From NCBI GenBank assembly GCA_019636755.1, contig JAHBWZ010000004.1, positions 310,001 through 374,000 of the forward strand: a stretch of 64,000 bases of DNA, given 5' to 3'. Source of the DNA: Phycisphaeraceae bacterium (lineage in GTDB: Bacteria; Planctomycetota; Phycisphaerae; Phycisphaerales; SM1A02). Below, one piece after another: positions 35,783-42,281 of this stretch. Every line of letters starts with the position of its first letter. Within the stretch, counting starts at the first letter, position 1. The position numbers were made by a program, and so were the translations under genes. Below the pieces are notes generated by a model that was not told where the DNA came from, made no database searches, and was given only the letters and a program-made list of their open reading frames with translations.

Positions 35783-36106
35783 CCTGCGCCGCGTCTTCCT
35801 CGCCCGCACTGCACTGAACGCGCCGAGGTCCACCTCCAGCACATGCCTGTACAGAAACACGATCGCGTTCAGAGCCTGATTCTGAGTCGCCGCAGCCACA
35901 CGCCGTTGTACCGCAAGGCGGGTGAGAAACGCCTCAACCTCCGCCGCACCCATCTGCGAAGGATGCCGCCATCCGGACGGTCCGCGGTGAAATCGCAGAA
36001 AGGCCATGATCCAGGACCAACAGGTCCGATCCGTCCGGCAGGAATAGTGCTTCCGCCGAATCACAGCCGTGAACTGCTCCCGGAGCGTCATCGTGTGGGC
36101 GACCAT
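35783..36106 (-). pseudogene. intI: integron integrase IntI, N-terminal stump
   Basis: About 108 residues from the ATG at 36106 match the core-binding domain of integron integrases: LREQFTAVIRRKHYSCRT, WIMAFLRFHRGPSGWRHPSQ, GAAEVEAFLTRLAVQRRVAA, TQNQALNAIVFLYRHVLEVD and a terminal Arg cluster. The catalytic domain with its RHRRY residues and the IntI-specific patch is absent; the frame continues into unrelated sequence and an IS3-like fragment. The stump points away from the cassette array, the standard integron layout. The integrase is therefore inactive, and any cassette movement would need an enzyme supplied from elsewhere. Confidence 0.85.
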
Positions 36107-36227
36107 ACTGCCGGATGAAGCCCGGGGACCGGACCGCTGCCGAACGGCCCGAGGGTCAATCTGCGGCCTTGCTCGAACCGGTGCTGCCCCGATTCCGCAC
36201 TCTGCCCTTTCCGCATGTCCTCCTCGA

Positions 36228-36258
36228 TTGCCAGGTTCTGCGGAAAACCAGATATCAT
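36228..36258 (+). promoter_or_regulatory. candidate cassette promoter (Pc)
   Basis: TTGCCA (36228-36233) and TATCAT (36253-36258) each match the sigma-70 consensus at five of six positions, but the 19-base spacer is longer than optimal. It lies between intI and the first cassette and points into the array, where an integron Pc is expected. Confidence 0.4.
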
Positions 36259-36299
36259 GGTCGCAGGACGGTGGTATGGGGAATTCCGCAGAATCAATG

Positions 36300-36306
36300 G
36301 TTAGGC
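36300..36306 (+). other. attI-type recombination core site
   Basis: GTTAGGC is a perfect GTTRRRY core. It stands between the intI stump and the first cassette gene, so cassette 1 begins at 36301 after the G. Its complement GCCTAAC is exactly the R'' box of attC1 at 37170, as expected if cassette 1 was inserted here. Confidence 0.8.
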
Positions 36307-36321
36307 ATCTCAGGGGACACC

Positions 36322-37164
36322 GTGGCAACTCGTAGCAAAAGGCCGACTCCGCCCGTGATCGGCGCGCCTGAACTGCCGCCTGAGAAGGCGATTGCGCTGC
36401 TCCGCAGGCACCGTGAAAACGGCGAAGCACTCCTCGCTCGTGGCGGCATCAGTAGTGACGACCACTCCACCTGGGTAATGCTTGCGCGCAACTACCTTGA
36501 GAAGGCGTTCGGTCAGAACTCACCCAACGTGACGACGGTTACAAGCGCCGGCCGGTATGGATCCTTTCCCATGAACGCTGGGGAAGCATGGTGGCAAAAC
36601 CACCGCGCGGAGACGCTTCAGTCACAGCTCAAGAAGATTGATGGACTTATCGAATTGCTAACTACAGAAGTTGCCCTTCAGCACGACCATGTTGTGCCAA
36701 CACCTGAGGCGAAGCATGGGCACAAGATCTTCCTTGTGCATGGCCACGATGCGCTAGCCCTGCATGAAACCGCGCGATTCCTTGAGAAGCTCCGCCAGGA
36801 AGTCGTTGTGCTCCGTGAGCAACCCAATCAGGGCAGGACCATCGTCGAGAAGTTTGAAGACTATGCCGACGTTGGCTTCGCGATTGTTTTGCTCACCGCT
36901 GATGACCGAGGCGGGCCGAAGAGTTCAGATCCATCGGCACTTCAGTACCGGGCCCGACAGAACGTTATCTTCGAGCTGGGCTACTTCAATGGGCGGCTGG
37001 GTCGTGGTCGAGTATGCGCGCTGTACCAGTCTGGCGTTGAGATTCCTTCTGACTACGCCGGAGTTCTGTACGTTGAGCTCGACGATCGAGGCGCGTGGAG
37101 ACTCCAACTCGCAAAGGAACTACGTGCCGCCGGTCTCAGCGTCGACATGAACGACGCACTCTGA
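36322..37164 (+). CDS. TIR-like nucleotide-binding protein (cassette 1)
   Basis: The 280-residue product has a helical N-terminal half and a C-terminal TIR-like domain of the family first called predicted nucleotide-binding protein and now linked to CAP12/Pycsar-type effectors (PF10137). Visible motifs are HKIFLVHGHDALAL at the first strand, VVVLREQPNQGRTIVEKFEDYA, FAIVLLTADDRGG, and RQNVIFELGYFNGRLGRGRV, whose Glu is the likely NAD-cleaving residue. Such proteins deplete NAD when triggered by phage infection. I start at the GTG at 36322, inside the cassette and behind an AGGGGA site; upstream in-frame codons lie in the integron platform. No cyclase gene is next to it. Confidence 0.75.
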   Translation: MATRSKRPTPPVIGAPELPPEKAIALLRRHRENGEALLARGGISSDDHSTWVMLARNYLEKAFGQNSPNVTTVTSAGRYGSFPMNAGEAWWQNHRAETLQSQLKKIDGLIELLTTEVALQHDHVVPTPEAKHGHKIFLVHGHDALALHETARFLEKLRQEVVVLREQPNQGRTIVEKFEDYADVGFAIVLLTADDRGGPKSSDPSALQYRARQNVIFELGYFNGRLGRGRVCALYQSGVEIPSDYAGVLYVELDDRGAWRLQLAKELRAAGLSVDMNDAL

Positions 37165-37169
37165 GAGAT

Positions 37170-37298
37170 GCCTAACCCCTCGCTCAAGCTGACCCGCTAC
37201 GGCAGGCACTGTAAGCCCGGCCCGAGGTACTCCGTGCATTGTCTCAGTCCGGGCTTACAGTACCTGCCTCCGCGGGCAGCTTAGCTCGAACGTTAGGG
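37170..37298 (+). other. attC site of cassette 1
   Basis: The 129-base site runs from R'' GCCTAAC (37170-37176) to R' GTTAGGG (37292-37298). It folds into a long stem: GGCAGGCACTGTAAGCCCGG (37201-37220) pairs with 37251-37270 at 19 of 20 bases, with a further GC-rich pair outside. It is longer and of a different sequence type from the other five sites, so this cassette came from another source. Confidence 0.9.
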
Positions 37299-37510
37299 CG
37301 ACTGGATCAGATGATGCCGACGGACTTCACAATGTCGTTCCAGTTCGCACCGTCCGAACTCGGCGCGGGCGTCGCGGTCGTGATGAACGGCGCTGGCGAC
37401 ATTCCTCGGCTACGCTGGCACCACTCGTCCAGTCGCGGCGCTCGCCCGGCGATGTGCTCGAGTCCGCCGTCGGCTGCCGTTGCACGGGGCTCCTCGATGC
37501 AACGCCGGCG
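37299..37510. other. cassette 2 body, no convincing gene
   Basis: Cassette 2 spans 37293-37603. Open frames on both strands run into its attC or past its ends, and none has a recognisable domain or a good ribosome-binding site. It may be a non-coding or regulatory cassette, or a truncated one. Confidence 0.5.
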
Positions 37511-37609
37511 CCCCAACAAGCCGCTGCAGCCGACGCGGGCCGTTGCGGCCTTTGCTGTAACGGGAGGCGCGCGTCTCGGCCCGCGCGGCTGAGCGGCAGC
37601 GCGTTCGGC
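37511..37609 (+). other. attC site of cassette 2
   Basis: R'' is CCCCAAC (37511-37517) and R' is GTTCGGC (37603-37609). The L boxes gctgcagccgac and gcggctgagc are shared with the next sites. The complement of the cassette's own start (GTTAGGG) is CCCTAAC, six of seven matches to its R''. Confidence 0.8.
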
Positions 37610-37661
37610 GTACTGAATCGGCATCGAGTAGCTGGTAATTTGGTCTCTAAGGAGATTGGTG

Positions 37662-38285
37662 ATGGGGCTACCGGAGTCATACGTCAACAACGTCGGCAAC
37701 CTGGTGAAGTTCCTGGATCAGATCCGCGCCGCCGGCGTCCCGGACCGGGTGACCGTCGAGTTCCTGAAGACGCTCGGCTTCAAGAGTAGCAATGACCGCC
37801 CAATCATCGCGGTTCTCAAAGGGATCGGGTTCCTGGACGCGAATGGCACCCCAACGGACGCCTATCGAGCGTTCCGTGATCCGCACGGTGGACCGAAGGT
37901 GCTCGCACGCGCGCTGCGGACAGCCTACTCGGATCTGTTCCTCGCGAACACGAAGGCGCACGAGCTGCCGGTGGATAAGCTCAAGGGAATCATCGCGACC
38001 AAGACGTCCAAGGGCGAAACCGTCGTCAAGCTCATCGCGGCAACGTTTAAGGCTCTCTGCAAGGCCGCGGATTTCTCCGAGCCTCTCGAAGAAGTCGCTC
38101 AACCGCCCACACAGCAGACGAAGAAGAAGCATGACAAGGGCGTAGACGACATCACTCCGCCACCTCCGCCGCCGGTCGGCGTACCGGGCTTCCACTACAA
38201 CATCCAGATTCATCTGCCGACCACCACCGACATCACGGTCTACAATGCGATCTTCAAGAGCCTGAAGGAGCACCTCTTGTCATGA
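37662..38285 (+). CDS. DUF5343-like protein (cassette 3, first gene)
   Basis: The 207-residue protein starts at an ATG with AAGGAG seven bases upstream. GLPESYVNNVGNLVKFLDQIRAAG, FLKTLGFKSSNDRPIIAVLKGIGFLD and AYRAFRDPHGGPKVLARALRTAY are typical of DUF5343, a helical winged-helix-like family. The C-terminal end has a basic then Pro-rich linker (HDKGVDDITPPPPPP) and a short strand-rich tail (GFHYNIQIHLPTTTDITVY). Its ATGA overlap with the HEPN gene makes a two-gene unit; a sensor or antitoxin role is an inference from this arrangement. Confidence 0.75.
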   Translation: MGLPESYVNNVGNLVKFLDQIRAAGVPDRVTVEFLKTLGFKSSNDRPIIAVLKGIGFLDANGTPTDAYRAFRDPHGGPKVLARALRTAYSDLFLANTKAHELPVDKLKGIIATKTSKGETVVKLIAATFKALCKAADFSEPLEEVAQPPTQQTKKKHDKGVDDITPPPPPPVGVPGFHYNIQIHLPTTTDITVYNAIFKSLKEHLLS

Positions 38286-38875
38286 CCCAAGGGCACGACA
38301 CCCAAGTTCGGGACTTCGTTTTCCGCGGCCTTCTTTGCTTGGACTCGCTTCAGCAGCTCGAACACACTGGCGTCTATCTTCGCGACAGCCACCGACGCCT
38401 GGGCCGAGCGCTCGCAGAGCTCTCGTTTGCTGAGTTCAGCCCACAGATCCAAGACGGTGCGGAGAAGATGTCCCGTCTCTACGTTGCATTTTTCTGTTTC
38501 GAGAACTCCGTCCGCGAACTTGTTGCACAGAAGCTGCGTGACTCACACGGCGACACGTGGTGGGATACGAAGGTTCCGCCGACAATTCGAAAGAAGGTCG
38601 AGGATCGGAAGACACAAGAACAGAAGAATAAGTGGCATCAGCCCCGGAGCCGCAGCAACATCAACTACACGGACTTTGGCGACATGCCAGGGGTAATCCT
38701 CAATAACTGGGCCGACTTTCAGGACCTCTTCGATTCGCAAGAATGGGTGAAGTCCCGATTCGGCGAGATGGAGAAATCTCGAAACGTGATCGCCCACAAC
38801 AACGTGCTTGAGGATGCGGAGATTGAGCGCATCCGGCTCTATCTCCAAGACTGGGCGCGCATCGTGGGTCTGTGA
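38282..38875 (+). CDS. Swt1-like HEPN domain protein (cassette 3, second gene)
   Basis: The 197-residue protein is largely helical and ends with KSRNVIAHNNVLEDAE, in which Arg167 and His172 form the Rx4H motif of HEPN ribonucleases. The N-terminal half (YVAFFCFENSVRELVAQKL) matches the Swt1-type HEPN group. HEPN proteins cut RNA and serve in toxin-antitoxin, abortive infection and CRISPR systems. It overlaps the DUF5343 gene by four bases, so the pair is probably made and kept together. Confidence 0.8.
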   Translation: MTQGHDTQVRDFVFRGLLCLDSLQQLEHTGVYLRDSHRRLGRALAELSFAEFSPQIQDGAEKMSRLYVAFFCFENSVRELVAQKLRDSHGDTWWDTKVPPTIRKKVEDRKTQEQKNKWHQPRSRSNINYTDFGDMPGVILNNWADFQDLFDSQEWVKSRFGEMEKSRNVIAHNNVLEDAEIERIRLYLQDWARIVGL

Positions 38876-38884
38876 GAACCAGAC

Positions 38885-38948
38885 GCCGAACAACCGGTTG
38901 CAGCGGACGGTCCGCTGCGCGGCCCGCCGCTGAACCGGAGCGTTAGAC
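38885..38948 (+). other. attC site of cassette 3
   Basis: R'' GCCGAAC (38885-38891) and R' GTTAGAC (38942-38948) enclose a 64-base site with a near-perfect stem. The cassette begins TTCGGC after G, whose complement GCCGAAC equals R'' exactly. The last 39 bases before the crossover recur at 49734-49772. Confidence 0.9.
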
Positions 38949-38955
38949 AGCCATC

Positions 38956-39294
38956 ATGGTTCTGTTTCTCGTTTGGGTGGTCGGTCCGGTCGCGATCACG
39001 GCCGCCTTGGCGCGGGCATTCCGGATCGGTGGATGGCGCCTGATGTGGAAGGGCGCAGCCGCCCTTAGTGCTGCACTCCTTCTCTTCAGCGCCTTCCAAC
39101 CCGAGGTGACGTTCTATTATGCTGGGCCGCTCATGGCGTCTGGTTGCTACACTTGGCCATGGCCGATCGCTCCGATTGCCGTTGGCGCCGTAGTGCACGC
39201 TCTGTCGCACCCCAAGGTTCCGGTTCTGGTTCGGGTAGTTCCAGCTGCGCTTTCGGCATGGATTGCCTTTCAGTGGGCTGGGTGGATTGCATGA
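38956..39294 (+). CDS. small membrane protein (cassette 4)
   Basis: The 112-residue product starts seven bases after attC3 and has three or four hydrophobic segments: LVWVVGPVAITAALARAF, AAALSAALLLFSAF, IAPIAVGAVVHAL and RVVPAALSAWIAFQWAGW. There is no ribosome-binding site between attC3 and the ATG. No family is recognised. Small membrane proteins in cassettes may act as effectors or immunity factors, but nothing in the sequence proves this. Confidence 0.6.
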   Translation: MVLFLVWVVGPVAITAALARAFRIGGWRLMWKGAAALSAALLLFSAFQPEVTFYYAGPLMASGCYTWPWPIAPIAVGAVVHALSHPKVPVLVRVVPAALSAWIAFQWAGWIA

Positions 39295-39301
39295 GCCACC
39301 T

Positions 39302-39398
39302 GTCTAACAGGGCGCTGCAGCCGACGCGGGCCGCGGGGCCGAACGGACCAACGGGGGCGGCGCGTTCCGGCCCGCGCGGCTGAGCGCCAGCGTTAGCT
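39302..39398 (+). other. attC site of cassette 4
   Basis: R'' GTCTAAC (39302-39308) and R' GTTAGCT (39392-39398). The cassette start GTTAGAC is the exact complement of R''. The arms gctgcagccgacgcgggcc and ggcccgcgcggctgagcgcc pair well. Confidence 0.9.
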
Positions 39399-39412
39399 CC
39401 TTGGAGTAATCG

Positions 39413-40219
39413 ATGGGCTGGGTCTTTCAGGGAAATCCAAAGGCATTCGATATCGACGACTACTTGTCCCGATATCCTGAACTCATCTATTGGAGAACTC
39501 CTCGATATGCCTCTGAGATTGCTATCGGAGATCGCGCGTTTCTTTGGCGCGCCGGCAGCGAAGCTGGGGCAGTTGCGATAGGAGTCGTGGTAGAGCGGCC
39601 GACGCCGGCCAATCGCGTTCAGCACCCTGAGGCACTGGGGGAGGATCTTTGGATTGCAGAGCGCCCAGACCCTGCTGAGAAAAAGACAGGAATCCGCATT
39701 GAGGAGCTTCGTGTCTCGCCATCCGAAATGGTGCCTCGGCACCTAGTTAAGGAAGATTCTCTGCTTGCCACCACGACGCTCATCACCATGCCAAACGGAA
39801 CGGTGTTTCGGCTGTCGGCACAAGAGACAGAGACATTGGAAAGGCTCTGGGGCATTTCATCGGCACTCGCGGCGGAATCATCCGTATCTGAAGGCGAGCG
39901 AAAACTCAGGGCTCACTTCGTCCGTGAAAGATCTCCTAGACTGCGAGCCGATAAGGTCTCGGCGTTCCGTGCTGAGCACGGTCATTTGCGGTGCGAAATA
40001 TGCGGCCATGCCGAGGTTGGCGTGTATCCGTCGGGCTTTGGTGACAAGATGTTTGAAGTTCACCATCGTGCGCCATTGGCCAAAACAACTGAGCCCATTC
40101 GCACGACATTGGCCGACCTTGCAGTTTTATGCGCAAACTGTCATCGCTCAGTGCACTCAACTAAAGCAGTCGAGGACAACTACAACTGCTTAGTCAGTCA
40201 CTTCTCGGAGCGGAGCTAA
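39413..40219 (+). CDS. EVE-HNH endonuclease (cassette 5)
   Basis: The 268-residue protein has an N-terminal EVE-like domain (MGWVFQGNPKAFDIDDYL, RYASEIAIGDRAFLWRAG, GAVAIGVVVERP, about residues 1-145) and a C-terminal HNH nuclease. HNH residues are Cys194/Cys197 in CEICG, His217-His218 in FEVHHRAPL, and Cys240/Cys243 with His244 and His248 in LCANCHRSVH. EVE folds read modified bases, so it probably cuts phage DNA with altered cytosine or similar marks. TTGGAG precedes the ATG. Codon use is visibly less GC-rich than the chromosome. The stop codon lies inside the attC R'' box. Confidence 0.85.
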   Translation: MGWVFQGNPKAFDIDDYLSRYPELIYWRTPRYASEIAIGDRAFLWRAGSEAGAVAIGVVVERPTPANRVQHPEALGEDLWIAERPDPAEKKTGIRIEELRVSPSEMVPRHLVKEDSLLATTTLITMPNGTVFRLSAQETETLERLWGISSALAAESSVSEGERKLRAHFVRERSPRLRADKVSAFRAEHGHLRCEICGHAEVGVYPSGFGDKMFEVHHRAPLAKTTEPIRTTLADLAVLCANCHRSVHSTKAVEDNYNCLVSHFSERS

Positions 40220-40281
40220 CAACAGGCTGCAGCCGACGTGTCCGCCTCCGGCAGTCACGCGGCTGAGCCTGAGCGTTGGCC
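40214..40281 (+). other. attC site of cassette 5
   Basis: R'' AGCTAAC (40214-40220) and R' GTTGGCC (40275-40281). The cassette start GTTAGCT is the exact complement of R''. It is 68 bases long with the ctgcagccgac / gcggctgagc arms. Confidence 0.9.
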
Positions 40282-40314
40282 AGCCGTGGTCCGCGTAGGA
40301 GGACACATAGAATC

Positions 40315-40950
40315 ATGATGAACAATCCGCCGGACGTATCCCTGGACGACTTCACTGCTGCGAAGGAGATCTTCGAGAAGTTGCACGACCTGCCGAGCGA
40401 CAGGCAGCAGCGTGTTCTGCGGTGGGTGGCAGAGGGACTCGGCTTGATGCCTGTGGTCGGCACCCAGGCTCCAACTACCCTGGCTCCGATTGCGCATCCG
40501 GGCGGCGCGCCGCTTGGTATGGCGCCGACCCCCGAACCGCTCCGTCACGGTCCGGGCCCGCACCTCGACATCAAGTCGTTCGTGCTCCAGAAGTCCCCCA
40601 CGAGTGACATGCAGTTTGCCGCAGTGGTCGCGTACTGGTACCGGTTTGAGGCGCCACCAGCAGAACGCAAGGAAACCATCACGTCTGACGTACTCATCGA
40701 GGCCGCTCGTTTGTCAGGGAGGAAGCGCCCTCCAAAACCCCGGATGACTCTTACCAATGCCAAGAACCAGGGCTACTTGGACAGCGTTTCGCGCGGAGAG
40801 TACAGCATCAACAGCGTGGGAGAAAACCTTGTCGCGATGACTTTGGGTGGCGATGGCGCGCCCGCTCCTCGCAGGGGAAAGAAGAAGGCGAACGCAAAGA
40901 AGCCAAGCCGATCCAAGAAGCCAGGATCCACGAAATCCAAGAGTCGATGA
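40315..40950 (+). CDS. winged-helix-like protein (cassette 6, first gene)
   Basis: The 211-residue protein has an N-terminal helical pair (DDFTAAKEIFEKLHDLPSDR), a Pro/Ala-rich linker and a domain with SDMQFAAVVAYWYRFEAPP, DVLIEAARLSGR and LTNAKNQGYLDSVSRGEYSI. This looks like a winged helix of the kind found beside HEPN genes, similar in outline to the DUF5343 protein of cassette 3. It ends in a Lys/Arg/Ser tail that could bind nucleic acid. TAGGAGG lies 12 bases before the ATG. Its stop overlaps the next gene (ATGA). Confidence 0.6.
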   Translation: MMNNPPDVSLDDFTAAKEIFEKLHDLPSDRQQRVLRWVAEGLGLMPVVGTQAPTTLAPIAHPGGAPLGMAPTPEPLRHGPGPHLDIKSFVLQKSPTSDMQFAAVVAYWYRFEAPPAERKETITSDVLIEAARLSGRKRPPKPRMTLTNAKNQGYLDSVSRGEYSINSVGENLVAMTLGGDGAPAPRRGKKKANAKKPSRSKKPGSTKSKSR

Positions 40951-41741
40951 GCGACGCTCTAAATGCGATCGAGGCGAGCATCGAGGAGGCTGCCAAGGCT
41001 CGCGGTCAAGTCTTGCGCGTGCGCCAACCTCAAGTGCGTGGGCGAGAGCTGCGCAGCTACTTGGCTTCTGTAGCGCACACTTGGTTTCGTTCACGACGCC
41101 CGGTCCTTGAGTCTCATTTTGCTGGAGATGTTCTCGCGCCCATCGACGAGACCTACAAACGCATCCTGGCGGCAACTGATCGGTTGACCGCTAGGGCGAC
41201 CTACCTTGAGTCCCTCAAGAGACTCAAGGACCAGCTTTCGGATCTGCGTGGCACCGCTGTGGCCCTGCCTCCGACGGCCAACACCGATGACTCCGCGCCC
41301 GACTTCTCTCCGCTTGCCGGCGATCCTGCGATGCGGGAGATTCTGAACCGCCGCTGGTCTGAGTGCGGACGGTGCCTCCACGCACGGGCGTTCCTCGCGG
41401 CGACCGTTATGATGGGAGGGCTTCTTGAGGCGCTGTTTGTCGCCAAGGCGAACACGCTCTCGGACAAATCCCCACTCTTCCGATGCAAGAGCACGCCTCT
41501 CAATCCGGCAACCAAGAAAACTCTGGATCTCCGCGAATGGACGTTGGCGCCCTACATCGCAGTGGGTCACGAACTGGGTTGGATCACGCAGTCCGCAAAG
41601 GACGTCGCGGTGATCCTTCGCGACTACCGCAACTACGTGCATCCGGAGAAGGAGAAGTCCCACGGGGTGGTGCTTGGTGCGGAGGATGCGAAGATGTTCT
41701 GGGAGCTGACCAAGAGCCTCTCAAGGCAGCTCGTGAGATGA
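40947..41741 (+). CDS. HEPN-like protein (cassette 6, second gene)
   Basis: The 264-residue, mostly helical protein contains VILRDYRNYVHPEKE, with Arg225 and His232 as an Rx6H motif followed by the Pro that is frequent in HEPN families. The preceding ARAFLAATVMMGGLLEALFVAKA helix also fits HEPN-type four-helix bundles. An RNase or toxin role is inferred from the motif. Together with the gene before it, this repeats the winged-helix-plus-HEPN layout of cassette 3 with different sequences. Confidence 0.65.
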   Translation: MSDALNAIEASIEEAAKARGQVLRVRQPQVRGRELRSYLASVAHTWFRSRRPVLESHFAGDVLAPIDETYKRILAATDRLTARATYLESLKRLKDQLSDLRGTAVALPPTANTDDSAPDFSPLAGDPAMREILNRRWSECGRCLHARAFLAATVMMGGLLEALFVAKANTLSDKSPLFRCKSTPLNPATKKTLDLREWTLAPYIAVGHELGWITQSAKDVAVILRDYRNYVHPEKEKSHGVVLGAEDAKMFWELTKSLSRQLVR

Positions 41742-41761
41742 TGATGGGTGATGAGGACGCT

Positions 41762-41861
41762 GGCCAACTACACGCAGCAGCCGACGGGCCACGCGATCAC
41801 GCAACCGCGAGATCCAGCAACACCGCGCGCGGCCCGCGGCTGAGCGTGAGAGACGTTGACA
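41762..41861 (+). other. attC site of cassette 6, last of the array
   Basis: R'' GGCCAAC (41762-41768) and R' GTTGACA (41855-41861). The cassette start GTTGGCC is the exact complement of R''. No TGTCAAC box, the partner expected for a seventh cassette, is seen downstream, so the array ends here. Confidence 0.85.
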
Positions 41862-41877
41862 CTTGAATCGGAACGTG

Positions 41878-42228
41878 TCAGTGAGACCCACCCGTCCCTC
41901 CCACACCAAACTCCTTCCTGGAGCCGCCATCCAGCAGGCCCCACAGGCCGAACGCGCCGAGCGGGAGAAAGAGCGACGGCAGGTAGATGCCGAAGACGCA
42001 GAGCCCCGCGATCCAGGCCCAGAGTTTCCGGCGGCGCAGGCCGACGACCACGAACTCGATGCCCGCGGCAAGCACCAGGCAGAGTATCAGGGTGCCGACG
42101 CCGAACACCATGCCCGCGCCGGTGTCGTCGGTCGAGAGGAAGAACCACAGCGCCAGGACGCCGACCAGGATGTACAGCACGGCGCTGATGTGCAGGCAGA
42201 CGATCGCCATTCCGATTCGATGTCTCAC
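41878..42228 (-). CDS. small membrane protein at the end of the array
   Basis: The 116-residue protein starts at a GTG (42228) with GGAGG eight bases upstream. It has three to four hydrophobic segments (IVCLHISAVLYILVGVLALWFFL, GVGTLILCLVLAAGIEFVVVGL, LWAWIAGLCVFGIYLPSLFLPLG). It faces the array and ends 17 bases from attC6. High GC and normal codon use suggest that it belongs to the chromosome, not to a cassette. Confidence 0.65.
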   Translation of the reverse strand: MRHRIGMAIVCLHISAVLYILVGVLALWFFLSTDDTGAGMVFGVGTLILCLVLAAGIEFVVVGLRRRKLWAWIAGLCVFGIYLPSLFLPLGAFGLWGLLDGGSRKEFGVGGTGGSH

Positions 42229-42281
42229 GTTCGTTCCTCCACCGGCTGACTGGTAACGTCACCTCGTCGTCGTCATCATCA

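Noticed and set aside
36115-36321. Upstream start for the TIR-like gene
   Set aside because: Those codons lie in the intI-attI platform, before the recombination core at 36300; the GTG at 36322 is inside the cassette and has a ribosome-binding site.
35264-36430. One 388-codon minus-strand gene covering the whole integrase region
   Set aside because: Only the middle third (about 36106-35783) resembles IntI; the first part is antisense to cassette DNA and the rest is unrelated or IS-like.
37239-37592. Plus-strand 117-codon frame containing a NKPLQPTRA-like stretch
   Set aside because: It begins inside attC1 and ends inside attC2; the LQPTRA-type stretch is simply a translation of an attC arm.
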